Shown one piece after another: positions 1 through 8,726 of a DNA stretch of 31,054 nucleotides. Under the pieces are notes generated by a model. It was not told where the DNA came from and searched no databases. It saw only the letters and a list, made by a program, of their open reading frames with translations. Origin of the DNA: Gammaproteobacteria bacterium (GTDB lineage: Bacteria > Pseudomonadota > Gammaproteobacteria > DSM-16500). Each line of letters opens with the position of its first letter. Position 1 is the stretch's first letter. The stretch is from contig JAJONP010000010.1 in NCBI GenBank assembly GCA_021323555.1, positions 1 to 31,054 of the forward strand. Direction: 5' to 3'. The position numbers were made by a program, and so were the translations under genes.

Positions 1-2120
1 GTAATATCCCCGCTATTCTCTAGTAAGAATTTGACGGTCTCAGTTTTACCGCTTGAAGCAGCGCATAAGAGGGCTCTCATCCAAGTATCGTCTCTTCTAG
101 TGAGGTCAGCCCCATTTCTTAATAAACAAGGAATAATTGAGGTATAGCCGCGGCTTGCCGCCCACAGTAAAACTGGCGTTTCCCCTTTTTCTCCTATTTC
201 CTTTTTTTCTTCAGCCAGCTTTTTGCTATTGTCTAATAAAAATTGAATGACCTCAGCCATGTCGTTCTGATCTTCCACAGTAAGGTTAGCACCATTCTCT
301 AGCAAGAGCTTAACAATCTCTGCTTTACCCTCCTCTGCGGCTAAAAGCAGCGCTGTTCTGCCTTCCTTATCTCTTTCAATCAAGCTCGCTCCATTTTCTA
401 GCAAATATTTAGCAGTCTCAATATAGCCATACTCAGCGGCATAAAGGAGGGCTGTTTTGCCGAACATGTTCTTTTCATTAATATCTATGCCTTTTTCTAG
501 CAGGAGCTGGATAATCTCAACGTAATGGTATTTAAAAGCCCAAAAAAGCATCATCTGACCTTCTCTTTTGCCAGCCGGATTAGCTCCTTTCCTTAGCAAA
601 AATTCGACAGTTTCCTGATGGTTTCTATCGGCACTCCACAGTAGTGCGGTGCGCCCGTCATTATCTTTTTCAGTAATATCCGCGCCACTCTCTAACAAGA
701 ATTTAACCATGTTAGTATGACCATACTTAGCTGCTAAAAGTAATGCTGTCTTACCATCTTTATTTTTTTCAGCTAGATTCGCTCCGTTTTCTAGCAAACA
801 TTTAGCAATCTCAGTGTGGCCATACTTAGCAGCATACATCAACGCTGTCTTTTCTCCCGTAGACGTGCGATCCTCGTCCCACACATAGTGAGAGTGATCT
901 TTTTCAGTAATGTCCGCCCCATTCTCTAACAAGAATTTAACAGCTTCAATTTTCCCGCTTAAAGCAGCATAAAGCAGTGCGGTCTTACCAGATCTACTCT
1001 TTATGTTAATATTTACTCCTTTTCTCAGTGCAAATTGGATAATCTCAATGTGGCCATATTGAGCGGCCCAAAGAAATAGCCACTGATCCTCTGTTTTGTC
1101 AATCGGATCAGCGCCGTTCTTCAGCAAAAATGCGACAGTCTCAGCCTGGTTTCCTTTTAAAGCATACGGTAGCGCTGTTCTGCCGCCCTTATCTTTTTCA
1201 GTGATAGCCGCACCATTTTCTAACAAAAATTTAATAGTCTCAATGTGACCTCTGTAAGCAGCCCAAAACAAGGCTATCCTACCCCTTTTATCTTTTTCAG
1301 CGAGATCCGCGCCACTCTCCAGTAAAAATCGAATAGTTCCAATATGGCCATTCTCAGCCGCACAATGTACAGCTGTCTTACCTTGGTTATTCTTTTCATC
1401 CAGGCTCGCCCCATTCTCTAGCAACCATTGGACAGTTTCAGTTTTACCATTCAAAGCTGCCCACAACAAAGCTGTATTCCCATATTTGTCTTTTTCAGTG
1501 AGCATCGCTCCCTTGTCTCGCAACCATTTAAGCAGAGATAAGTTGCCCATCTTAGCTGCGTACATTAAAGGGGTCGAACCCCCTTGATCACGAATATCAA
1601 TGGCTATCCCTGCTTCCAGTGCCGCGAGCACATGTTTTTCCTCTCCTCGGTAAACTGCTTCATGCAGCGGTGTATCAAATGTCGCACCTCGCGCTACTAA
1701 GATATCTACACAAGCCGGTACGCTCACTGCGAAAGAGAGGGGTGTACTACCCTGCTCGGTATCGCCTCGATTAACATCTGCACCAGCATCCAGCAGCATC
1801 CTTACCATCATTAAGGTTTTCTTTTGTATGTCAAGTCTAGCAGAGTTAAGTTGAAAAACTGCTTCTGCTAAAAGTGTCCTCTCCTGGTTAATACTATTTA
1901 CGTCAACTTTTTTTTCTAAAAAAGCCTTCAGCCATTCACTGTTTCCCTGTTGGATAGCTCCGAACAATAATCTATGTTCAGAAATTTCCTCTATGTTTAT
2001 AAGAGCTTGATTTTCATCGCTTTTTCTTTCATCATTTTCGTAAACCTTTTCTAACTCCTTGTTGCTTTCATTGAAGTTTTTCGGATTTTCATCGGGAACT
2101 GGTAATCTATGTTTAAACAT
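1..2120 (-). CDS. Ankyrin-repeat protein, partial (C-terminus beyond left edge)
   Basis: An open frame reads from ATG at 2120 to the window edge (706 codons, no stop), so the C-terminus is missing. A GGAGG ribosome site lies 5 nt before the ATG, in the 10-nt gap after the stop of the upstream PARP-type gene, so the two are co-transcribed. The first ~45 residues are charged and of low complexity. The rest is about eighteen tandem ankyrin repeats of ~33 residues with the usual GxTALxxAAxxGH and LLExGAD motifs. Several repeats are close copies, and a three-repeat block (around 900-1195) recurs around 370-665. Near residues 405-420 a ~15-residue insert containing HYVWDED breaks the repeat phase. 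Ankyrin arrays bind proteins, and in intracellular Legionellales they are common in secreted effectors. No catalytic domain is visible in the part present. Effector status is inferred. Confidence 0.9.
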   Translation of the reverse strand, partial: MFKHRLPVPDENPKNFNESNKELEKVYENDERKSDENQALINIEEISEHRLLFGAIQQGNSEWLKAFLEKKVDVNSINQERTLLAEAVFQLNSARLDIQKKTLMMVRMLLDAGADVNRGDTEQGSTPLSFAVSVPACVDILVARGATFDTPLHEAVYRGEEKHVLAALEAGIAIDIRDQGGSTPLMYAAKMGNLSLLKWLRDKGAMLTEKDKYGNTALLWAALNGKTETVQWLLENGASLDEKNNQGKTAVHCAAENGHIGTIRFLLESGADLAEKDKRGRIALFWAAYRGHIETIKFLLENGAAITEKDKGGRTALPYALKGNQAETVAFLLKNGADPIDKTEDQWLFLWAAQYGHIEIIQFALRKGVNINIKSRSGKTALLYAALSGKIEAVKFLLENGADITEKDHSHYVWDEDRTSTGEKTALMYAAKYGHTEIAKCLLENGANLAEKNKDGKTALLLAAKYGHTNMVKFLLESGADITEKDNDGRTALLWSADRNHQETVEFLLRKGANPAGKREGQMMLFWAFKYHYVEIIQLLLEKGIDINEKNMFGKTALLYAAEYGYIETAKYLLENGASLIERDKEGRTALLLAAEEGKAEIVKLLLENGANLTVEDQNDMAEVIQFLLDNSKKLAEEKKEIGEKGETPVLLWAASRGYTSIIPCLLRNGADLTRRDDTWMRALLCAASSGKTETVKFLLENSGDI

Positions 2121-2130
2121 TCAATCCTCC

Positions 2131-5100
2131 TTATGGTTTGTTTTTTAAAATTGCACTGCCATCCGATACGGGATTTTTTTGTTTGGCATGAGCTTCTTTC
2201 ACTTTTTTCGATTTAAAGAAAGGCATGTAGGACTCAGGGCCTCTTAGCCGATTAACCGTACTCTTTTTAAGTTGCACCAGATACCGTGGCATACACGCCA
2301 TTAAATTAAAAACAACCAACTCATGGTACGTAGGTTTTTGGTTAATGCCACAGGGGTAGTAATTGACTTCATTCGGGTTAGCAGGGTCTCGTGGCCGTAC
2401 CGGTATATAATGCGCATCATAATTGGCATAATTACCTCGCTCCGCTAATTTAGGCATGTCGCCTTGGATAACAGGATAGGCAGAATAACAAGCGACCCAA
2501 TTAATTAATAATGTCCCTTTACTGTAGACCCGATGGGCATACTCCGCTTCATACGCCGAATAAAGCCCTTTTCCAAAAAACCCACTGTCTGTTAAAGCAA
2601 GATTCGCAAAGCCGGCATTACAAATGCTGGGAACCACTTGGGGCGCAGTGCCATGCCATAAAGGCAACAAGGTGACATTCAGGTGTTCGTTGTCCCGATA
2701 CTGTTTCGCTTTTTCCTCTAAAGAAGTTGCCACCGCTTCGCGTAATTCAGGTTCTTCTTCCTCTCGCCAACGAGGTGCAAACACCAGATTCCCTTCTCTC
2801 TGCTGCAATAACCTCAAATAAATCGAAAACCCTTTCTCCATCGTGGGATTATAAACGACACGTACATCGGCTATTTCGTGATTTGTAACCGGCGACCGTA
2901 GGTAACACGAAAAAACTTTCTCCAGATCCGGCTCCATCGGATCTAAAAGAGCATACTGCGATCCTGGGGGTAATAAAATCATCCCTTGTGCCCGCACCGC
3001 TGCCGAATGCCAAGGCTGGAAGGGGACAATATCTCTAAGAGGCGGAGGAAGAGGCGCGCTGTCTTTTTCTTCGCCTACCGCCTCATAGAGTCCCAATTGA
3101 TCCACAGGCACCAGCGTGGTTAAAAGATCTTTGATCATCCCATAACACGTTGATTGCGTATGCGTGTAGGTGTCCACTTTCTGGCCTTCGCCATCTGCGG
3201 CTGCCTGAGGCGCTTCTCCTTCCCCTCGGAAGAGATGGACCCGCTCGCTTAATAAGCGCTGGCTTTCATGATACAAGATGACTGCCTGGGGAGCCTCAGG
3301 CTGTTGACTGCAAACCCAGAGTGTTTTTAAGACCCGCGCAAACAGCGTGATTTCCATCTCGTTGCGTCGAATAAGCCGGGCGGCTAATTCAAGTAATAAC
3401 TGAAGTGACAACTGATATTCTTCTAAAGATAAAGACGCATTAACGAAAACGCTCCTATGCATTTGCAACAAGGCGCGGTAATAACGATAATCGCGTTTAG
3501 CAATTTGTTCTCGGTAGTTTTCAGGTAGAAAATGGATGTTGTCTAACCCCAAACATAAGACGCTTTTGTCATTGGGATAATCTTTTTTCACACCCTCTAA
3601 AAAAGCGCCATCGTTCGCGATCACCGTCAAGCGGTAATCCACGGGCGGGTGCTGACGTAAAGTGCGGCCGACCCAGAGCGCCATGGCTTCCCACCGCACT
3701 AAGAGCGTTTCTTCCGCTGCCTCTATCCCTTCGGGTACCGCTAAGATCGCATTCAATGACAGGTGATGGGCGTGGATATAAGCCCGTGCCGCCTCATCGA
3801 TTTTTTCATCACCCACTTCACACAATACGCGACCCTCCGCCGTTTTCAGTAACTGTAACAAAGGGTACTGTGCTTCCGATCCTTTCTTGGCTTGTTCTAC
3901 TAAGACTTCACTTGAGATCAAAATGACATGAGCGCTTTCTTTCACGCGATGGGGCATAAGCTTATTAAAACACGTTAACGATTTTTGATAGTCTGCCATT
4001 GACCCAGGGTAAAAACGGTAATCCACCCGTTTATAAAACAAGGTTAATTCTTTTTCTACAATAACGGAAGACTTTTCAATCAAGTGCTTGACCACATTGA
4101 TCACTTCTAATTTATCGTCATATACGAGAATCTGGCTGTGACGTGGCAGGCGCGACAGCACATGCTGCAACAAATGAAATTTGCCTTGACGCAAGGATTC
4201 TTCTTTGGGTTCACTTTGAATATGACATTCAATACTCGCTACTTCCTCGGCAATTACTTGTTGATGCGGGTGACGCAGTGCGTGATCCGGCGCATCCGGA
4301 TAGCGCAATCTATTCTTCTTTATCTGACGTTCGCACGGTAAAACCGTCTCTGCATAGTAAGTACCGAGCGGGTCATTGACTGTTTCTATGTAAGGTGTAT
4401 TAGAAGTAATCACACCATCCACCCAAACGCCATACCGCGCTAAGCGTCTGACCATATCCATCCGAGAAGAATTATGACGAACCGTGTGCAGGGCATTGTA
4501 ATGCAAGGAATAAGAGGTCACTAAAAAAAGCGCGTCCGCCGGATGATGCCTTAATGCTTGTAAGAGCGCCAGATTGAGTTCGCCTTGGCTATTCACAATC
4601 GTATTATCCACATCCAATAAAATAACCGTTTGGGGTGTTTCATCCCCTTGTTCGAGGCAGGAGGACACCCAGGAAAGAGGAGAGAAAGAAGGCTGCGGCA
4701 GAGCGGAGATCACGCACGCGCCCTCCGTTTGCTGGGTCGATTGCAACCAGGCGACCGTGCCGACTTTCCCTTTACGGCGCGCTTTATCGAGCGGTGTTTG
4801 ACCCAATTTATCGGGTAGATGTAAATGGGCACCGTGCTGTTGTAATAGTTTTAAAAAATCGATATCCCCTTGGCTCGCCGCAATATGCGCTGCTGTATAT
4901 AAGGCATCATTCAGGTAGTCTGGGTCAGCTAATTGATGAGCTAACAAATATCGAGCGAGTCCTAGATTCCTATACTCTGCCGCGAGGTGCAACAGCGATT
5001 GATGGGCTCGAGAGGCAGCAAACAAGGCTTTGACGCGTAAGAAAAAATGCATCGGAAAGGCAGAATCATCTTCTTCTACAGCCACTGCCGCAGCAGCAAC

Positions 5101-6756
5101 TTCTCCTTCGCCCGCAGGCGCTACATTCTCTTTCCACGTCTCAAACCGCTTATAATCGATGCAATTTAACAACTGGATCAGACTTTCTTGGGAACTACAC
5201 CCCTTTCTTAAAGAAAGAGAAGGAGACGACCGCAGAAGAATCTCCCTGCCACAGGCGCGAAACGCCGCTCGCCCCGAAAGATTGAGACGCGTTCCCCATT
5301 CCAATCGTTCTGCCTCGTTGGAAAAACTGGTTTCATATAACGCTTGCTGGCTCCTTAATACCTCCTGATCATGTTCAGCTAAAATGCAATGATAATACTC
5401 TGCTAACTCGGGCTCGAGTCTTTCAAAAAGCGCCTGGTGTGTTACAATAGGAAGCTGTCTAAGAAGATCAAAAAGGCTGCAAAGCTTAGCGTAAACCGTG
5501 GCGACAACACCTATTTTAAGGCGCGTCCCAAAGAAAAAATCTTGCAGTTCCCCAGGGGTTTTTGCGGGTGCGCACCCGTCTGACAGTAAGGTATCGTACA
5601 ATGCTTGGCGTTCTCCCAATAAAGCTAACCATTCCAACATCACCCTTTCGGGTGTTGTCTTCAGTAACGCCTCACGAAACGCGTTGGAAAAAGGCAATTG
5701 CATATGGGGTAAAAAATACAAGACTTGTTTAATAAGAGGAACTCTTCTCTTCTGACCCGCTTCGTCACTCTCGACCCAGGTGGAATCCCCCCATGCAAAG
5801 GCTGCATCCATCCCGTATAAGCGGACATGCCTCTTCTCGGTATATTCCACAGCATATTGATCGGCCGTAGCATCCAAAGGCCCTACTAAGAGTCCTATGA
5901 CAAACGCTTCTGAAAAATTTTCCCACTCTACATCATACTGCGAAGCAAGATCGGCCAAAGGAGTCTGTAAGATATCGTGTAAAGTGTGTTCGCTCAAAAT
6001 AGGCGACACTTCATATAGTCGTACATCGCCCGAGCCCGTGAATACTTTACACAAATCGGGCATCCGAGCGCTCTGGCTGGTTAAAACGTATTCTAAGCTG
6101 CTCACGGCAAAATGCCTGCGCCCTTCAGAAGACGAAGGCGGATCAAAACGGTAAGAACCTGCAACAAATCCTGCTTGTACACTCTCAGGTAACGCGACCC
6201 ACGCGGCCATGGCCTCATTCAATGCTTTCGCCTCAAGATCCTTCCCGACTACTAGCGCCGGCACACGATTCAAGAACGCATCCGGTGCAAGAGCTGGTAT
6301 CGCTATCACCCATTCGATATACTGCCGGTAAAGTCCACAGAGTCGCTCAAGCGGCTCTTTCACGCCTAATTGTTCTCCACACGTTTTGGCTGCCTTTTCG
6401 AGCCACTGGATCTGGCGATGGATTTCCGCAAACTTAGGATGATGATCGGGCGAGGAGATGGAGGAAAAGAAAGAAAACAGCGCATTCTTTTTTACAGAAG
6501 GATCAGCCACCACGAGAAGGGCGGGGTGGTTTAAATCAGCAAGTGGGAAAGAGGGCGGGAGCATCGCTGAATAGGAACGGATGATCGCGATTTCTTTCCA
6601 AATATGGTAAGTAAAAATAGCGAAAAGATCAGAATTGGCGTCTGCTCCTTTCACCAAGAGTTCGCTTAACTTCTCCCAGAGGGAGCCCCTTGCGTATGCG
6701 AGGAATTCACTTTCTTTATGCTCTTCTACCAAAAGAGAGTTGACGTAACTTTGCAT
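2131..6756 (-). CDS. Giant multidomain protein: ankyrin, HAD-like and PARP-type ADP-ribosyltransferase regions
   Basis: 1541 residues. The start is fixed by AAGGAG 8 nt before the ATG, overlapping the stop of the upstream TIR gene. Residues 1-580 are unrecognised and largely helical. Ankyrin-like repeats lie at ~585-675. A HAD-like core follows: motif I DVDNT (D715, D717, T719), TSYS at 747-750, and an acidic VYDDK at 878-882. Residues ~940-1100 form a further alpha/beta-looking segment. The C-terminal ~1350-1505 carries PARP signatures: LWHGT (H1368), FGKGLY (Y1399), YHELVVFN (E1479) and then MPRYLV, giving the complete H-Y-E triad of PARP/ARTD enzymes that transfer ADP-ribose from NAD+. The family link is from motifs. 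Ankyrin plus PARP recalls tankyrase, but the SAM domain and domain order differ. A host-directed effector is likely but inferred. G+C is visibly higher than in the rep/par region. Confidence 0.88.
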   Translation of the reverse strand: MQSYVNSLLVEEHKESEFLAYARGSLWEKLSELLVKGADANSDLFAIFTYHIWKEIAIIRSYSAMLPPSFPLADLNHPALLVVADPSVKKNALFSFFSSISSPDHHPKFAEIHRQIQWLEKAAKTCGEQLGVKEPLERLCGLYRQYIEWVIAIPALAPDAFLNRVPALVVGKDLEAKALNEAMAAWVALPESVQAGFVAGSYRFDPPSSSEGRRHFAVSSLEYVLTSQSARMPDLCKVFTGSGDVRLYEVSPILSEHTLHDILQTPLADLASQYDVEWENFSEAFVIGLLVGPLDATADQYAVEYTEKRHVRLYGMDAAFAWGDSTWVESDEAGQKRRVPLIKQVLYFLPHMQLPFSNAFREALLKTTPERVMLEWLALLGERQALYDTLLSDGCAPAKTPGELQDFFFGTRLKIGVVATVYAKLCSLFDLLRQLPIVTHQALFERLEPELAEYYHCILAEHDQEVLRSQQALYETSFSNEAERLEWGTRLNLSGRAAFRACGREILLRSSPSLSLRKGCSSQESLIQLLNCIDYKRFETWKENVAPAGEGEVAAAAVAVEEDDSAFPMHFFLRVKALFAASRAHQSLLHLAAEYRNLGLARYLLAHQLADPDYLNDALYTAAHIAASQGDIDFLKLLQQHGAHLHLPDKLGQTPLDKARRKGKVGTVAWLQSTQQTEGACVISALPQPSFSPLSWVSSCLEQGDETPQTVILLDVDNTIVNSQGELNLALLQALRHHPADALFLVTSYSLHYNALHTVRHNSSRMDMVRRLARYGVWVDGVITSNTPYIETVNDPLGTYYAETVLPCERQIKKNRLRYPDAPDHALRHPHQQVIAEEVASIECHIQSEPKEESLRQGKFHLLQHVLSRLPRHSQILVYDDKLEVINVVKHLIEKSSVIVEKELTLFYKRVDYRFYPGSMADYQKSLTCFNKLMPHRVKESAHVILISSEVLVEQAKKGSEAQYPLLQLLKTAEGRVLCEVGDEKIDEAARAYIHAHHLSLNAILAVPEGIEAAEETLLVRWEAMALWVGRTLRQHPPVDYRLTVIANDGAFLEGVKKDYPNDKSVLCLGLDNIHFLPENYREQIAKRDYRYYRALLQMHRSVFVNASLSLEEYQLSLQLLLELAARLIRRNEMEITLFARVLKTLWVCSQQPEAPQAVILYHESQRLLSERVHLFRGEGEAPQAAADGEGQKVDTYTHTQSTCYGMIKDLLTTLVPVDQLGLYEAVGEEKDSAPLPPPLRDIVPFQPWHSAAVRAQGMILLPPGSQYALLDPMEPDLEKVFSCYLRSPVTNHEIADVRVVYNPTMEKGFSIYLRLLQQREGNLVFAPRWREEEEPELREAVATSLEEKAKQYRDNEHLNVTLLPLWHGTAPQVVPSICNAGFANLALTDSGFFGKGLYSAYEAEYAHRVYSKGTLLINWVACYSAYPVIQGDMPKLAERGNYANYDAHYIPVRPRDPANPNEVNYYPCGINQKPTYHELVVFNLMACMPRYLVQLKKSTVNRLRGPESYMPFFKSKKVKEAHAKQKNPVSDGSAILKNKP

Positions 6757-6761
6757 GGCGT

Positions 6762-7100
6762 CTACTCCTTATGCGCTTCTTTAATGCCTGTTGCCATTGT
6801 CTCTGCGATATTTTTATCCATGCTGTCGATATCGAGAAAAACCTCATAACCTGCTTCCTTTAAATGCGTTTCAATTTGAACTAATTTTTTTTGAAGCAAA
6901 TTATTGGCTTCCTCTGATTCCCATGCATAGCTAATAAAAAGACCGCATCCTTGCCGACCGGCGTGGTGTACCATTTGCTGTAAAAGAGCATGACATGCCG
7001 CTTCTGTATTCCGAAAGCAAGGAGGGAAACCTCGTGGTAAGTCAGGCGAGACGGATCCACCAGAGAATTTTTGTTCAACGGGAGGGTCTTGATGTAGCAT
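6762..7100 (-). CDS. Truncated TIR-domain protein
   Basis: 112 residues. Residues ~51-112 match the first half of a TIR domain: strand A FISYAW (55-60), a long helix, then GYEVFLDID (84-92) and a helix ending at the stop. The second half of the fold, including the region holding the catalytic Glu of NADase TIR domains, is absent. The gene stops 5 nt before the PARP-type gene, and its last codons form that gene's ribosome-binding site, so the two are translationally coupled. Residues 1-50 are unrecognised and rich in Pro and Gly. The start site is weak (GAG about 10 nt upstream) and an in-frame stop precedes it closely. It may be a decayed remnant or a shortened protein kept as a leader. NADase activity is unlikely as encoded. 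Confidence 0.6.
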   Translation of the reverse strand: MLHQDPPVEQKFSGGSVSPDLPRGFPPCFRNTEAACHALLQQMVHHAGRQGCGLFISYAWESEEANNLLQKKLVQIETHLKEAGYEVFLDIDSMDKNIAETMATGIKEAHKE

Positions 7101-7280
7101 GTGGCACGCACTCTAAAAAATTAATTATATTCAAATTCATCCCATTTCCTTCTCTTTGTGATGGCTCCTTAGCATGATAGAAAGGATTCACTCTAATCAA
7201 CAGGCTAAGAATAAACAATCCTCTCTCTCTTTCTTTCTCTGATTTCCAGTAACTCCCATTATCAGAAATATATTCTTTAC

Positions 7281-7496
7281 TTACTTGTAGTAATCTTTGC
7301 TCGCACTCCATGCACCCGCTATTGCAAGAATACCCAATAAGAAAATATCAATCACGGCCTCCAGGAAAGAACTATAAAACATCGTGAGGCTCGAGATAGT
7401 CGCACAAAAAAACAGACCTATCACAAACCCTTTCCAGTAGACAGGACGGATTACTAAAACTTTCTTAAAAAAGTGGTTTGCCCAATCTGTTTTCAA
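7281..7496 (-). CDS. Small two-helix membrane protein, hypothetical
   Basis: 71 residues with two predicted membrane helices (about 20-41 and 45-62) and a charged C-terminal tail. The start is TTG with GAGAAG about 5 nt upstream, so it is not firmly set. No family is recognised. It lies ahead of the TIR-PARP-ankyrin genes on the same strand, but ~180 nt separate it from the TIR start. It could be a genuine small inner-membrane protein or a fragment of a larger lost gene. Confidence 0.4.
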   Translation of the reverse strand: MKTDWANHFFKKVLVIRPVYWKGFVIGLFFCATISSLTMFYSSFLEAVIDIFLLGILAIAGAWSASKDYYK

Positions 7497-8372
7497 TAGC
7501 GCTTCTCAAATAAGATGGGGGGATTGTACACGAGCGATTCCCTATGTCTGTAGGAAATGTGCGTAATTTTCTTTAAAGCAATCGCATAGTTTTTACAGTC
7601 CATTTTCCAGTGATTCTCTGGTTTTATTTTTAAGTGGTCATTTTAAAAAATATAAGGGATAATCGCGTTTCTAAAATGAATGGGTTTCGCGCTATTATGA
7701 ATCGCTTAATGAAGACAGTCGCTCTTGTATCCTCCACAGGAAAAGTCATCTCAATACCGAAGACTGATCTACAAAGCACACGCCTTGTATTGAAGTCCTT
7801 ACAACTCTAACTGGATCAAGCGTTAAAAAAACAGTACGCACAAAAATCGCAGGCTTTTTTGGATAAAAAAATAAATAGCAATGAAACAGTCCACACTCAT
7901 CGTTTGGCTCGATAAAATTTTTTTATTTATATTTTTCTGGATGGATTGCTGTGAAAAAGCAAGGGTGTTAAGCGCTCAGAAAAAAGAGAAGTGACTGTCG
8001 TTGTGAAAATAGAGGATAATAGATAGAGAGTATCAATCGCTTGTTATATCGTTTCAAGCATTATTAAAAATAGAACTTATTACTGTTTTAATCATTCAGG
8101 CTGCTACACTTTGCCGTCATTGATAAAATAGTCTGTAAGAGATTTTCTCTCTCTTCTGTAGGAAATAAGCGCCAATTTGACGCGATAAAACACTCGTGAA
8201 AAAATACAAGTCTATGATTTATTACCTAAATAATGAATTGAACAGCCCCTCCTGTAGCCTATGGGGTACGTTCTGCTATTGTCATTTCATTCCTTTGTTG
8301 TAGAGTATTTCCTCTTTAGACGCTTTTGAATTTTAAGAAAAGAAGTTCACCCTTCAGGGAGGAGATAGAAAG
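7497..8372. other. Long gene-poor stretch
   Basis: 876 bases with no convincing intact gene. It is AT-rich with many stops in all frames. It holds one interrupted frame (7676-7915, listed separately). A weak CCCC/GGGG pair around 8248-8268 lies upstream of the 8373 gene. No tRNA, clear terminator or insertion-sequence ends were seen. It reads as decayed accessory DNA. Confidence 0.6.
7676..7915 (+). pseudogene. Short interrupted reading frame, possible pseudogene
   Basis: From ATG 7676 (or 7697) the frame runs to a TAA at 7808-7810, then continues open in the same frame to TAA at 7913-7915. Joined, it would be about 79 codons. The first half contains VALVSSTGKVISIPK, and the second half is a Lys/Gln-rich helix. 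No family is recognised and no good ribosome site is seen. One in-frame stop in an otherwise open frame could mean a recent nonsense mutation, but chance is also possible at this length. Confidence 0.2.
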
Positions 8373-8726
8373 ATGAACCCGACAAAAATAGAAATACCAC
8401 GTCATGCCCAAACGCCTGTTCCACTTGAGACGATTGATCAATTTAAAAATGCTTGTCTTGATCTCAGACGTTCTATTCACGAAATGTCTGATTCTTCTGC
8501 TAAAGAAATGTTGCTTTTTTATATGGATTCTCTCATCTCTCTCGATATTTTTTCTTATGAGGAAGAAGCGAAAAACAGCATTGAACGGATGCGCTCCATT
8601 CTGGAGCGAACTTCTGTTAAGTTAAGCCTGGAACGCCAATTCGTTTATTTGGATGATGCTTTCTTAACAATCTGTAAAGGAAGTATGAGCGTAAAAATGG
8701 CGCATTTTAGACGAAAGCACCATTAG
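8373..8726 (+). CDS. Hypothetical protein, 117 residues
   Basis: Starts at ATG 8373 behind a strong GGGAGGAG site (~8357-8364). It is mostly helical and charged, with no signal peptide or membrane helix, and has a basic C-terminus ending RRKHH. No family is recognised. It is convergent with the GacA-type regulator gene at 9114-9773. It may be a small cytosolic regulatory or structural protein, and nothing in the sequence decides the role. Confidence 0.65.
   Translation: MNPTKIEIPRHAQTPVPLETIDQFKNACLDLRRSIHEMSDSSAKEMLLFYMDSLISLDIFSYEEEAKNSIERMRSILERTSVKLSLERQFVYLDDAFLTICKGSMSVKMAHFRRKHH

Noticed and set aside
1..1700. Regularly spaced similar segments that could look like a CRISPR or satellite array
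   Set aside because: The ~99-base period is that of ankyrin codons in an open frame; there are no identical short repeats with unique spacers.
4138..5368. Several plus-strand frames of 65-132 codons opposite the PARP-type gene
   Set aside because: They lie antisense to a well-supported 1541-codon gene, with no ribosome sites and no motif content.
7075..7311. Minus-strand frame of 78 codons ahead of the TIR gene
   Set aside because: It overlaps both neighbours, has a low-complexity Glu/Arg run and no recognisable motif or good ribosome site.
8128..8134. TGTAAG as a GacA-box half upstream of a possible Rsm-type small RNA
   Set aside because: No facing CTTACA at the right distance and no run of GGA hairpin loops nearby.
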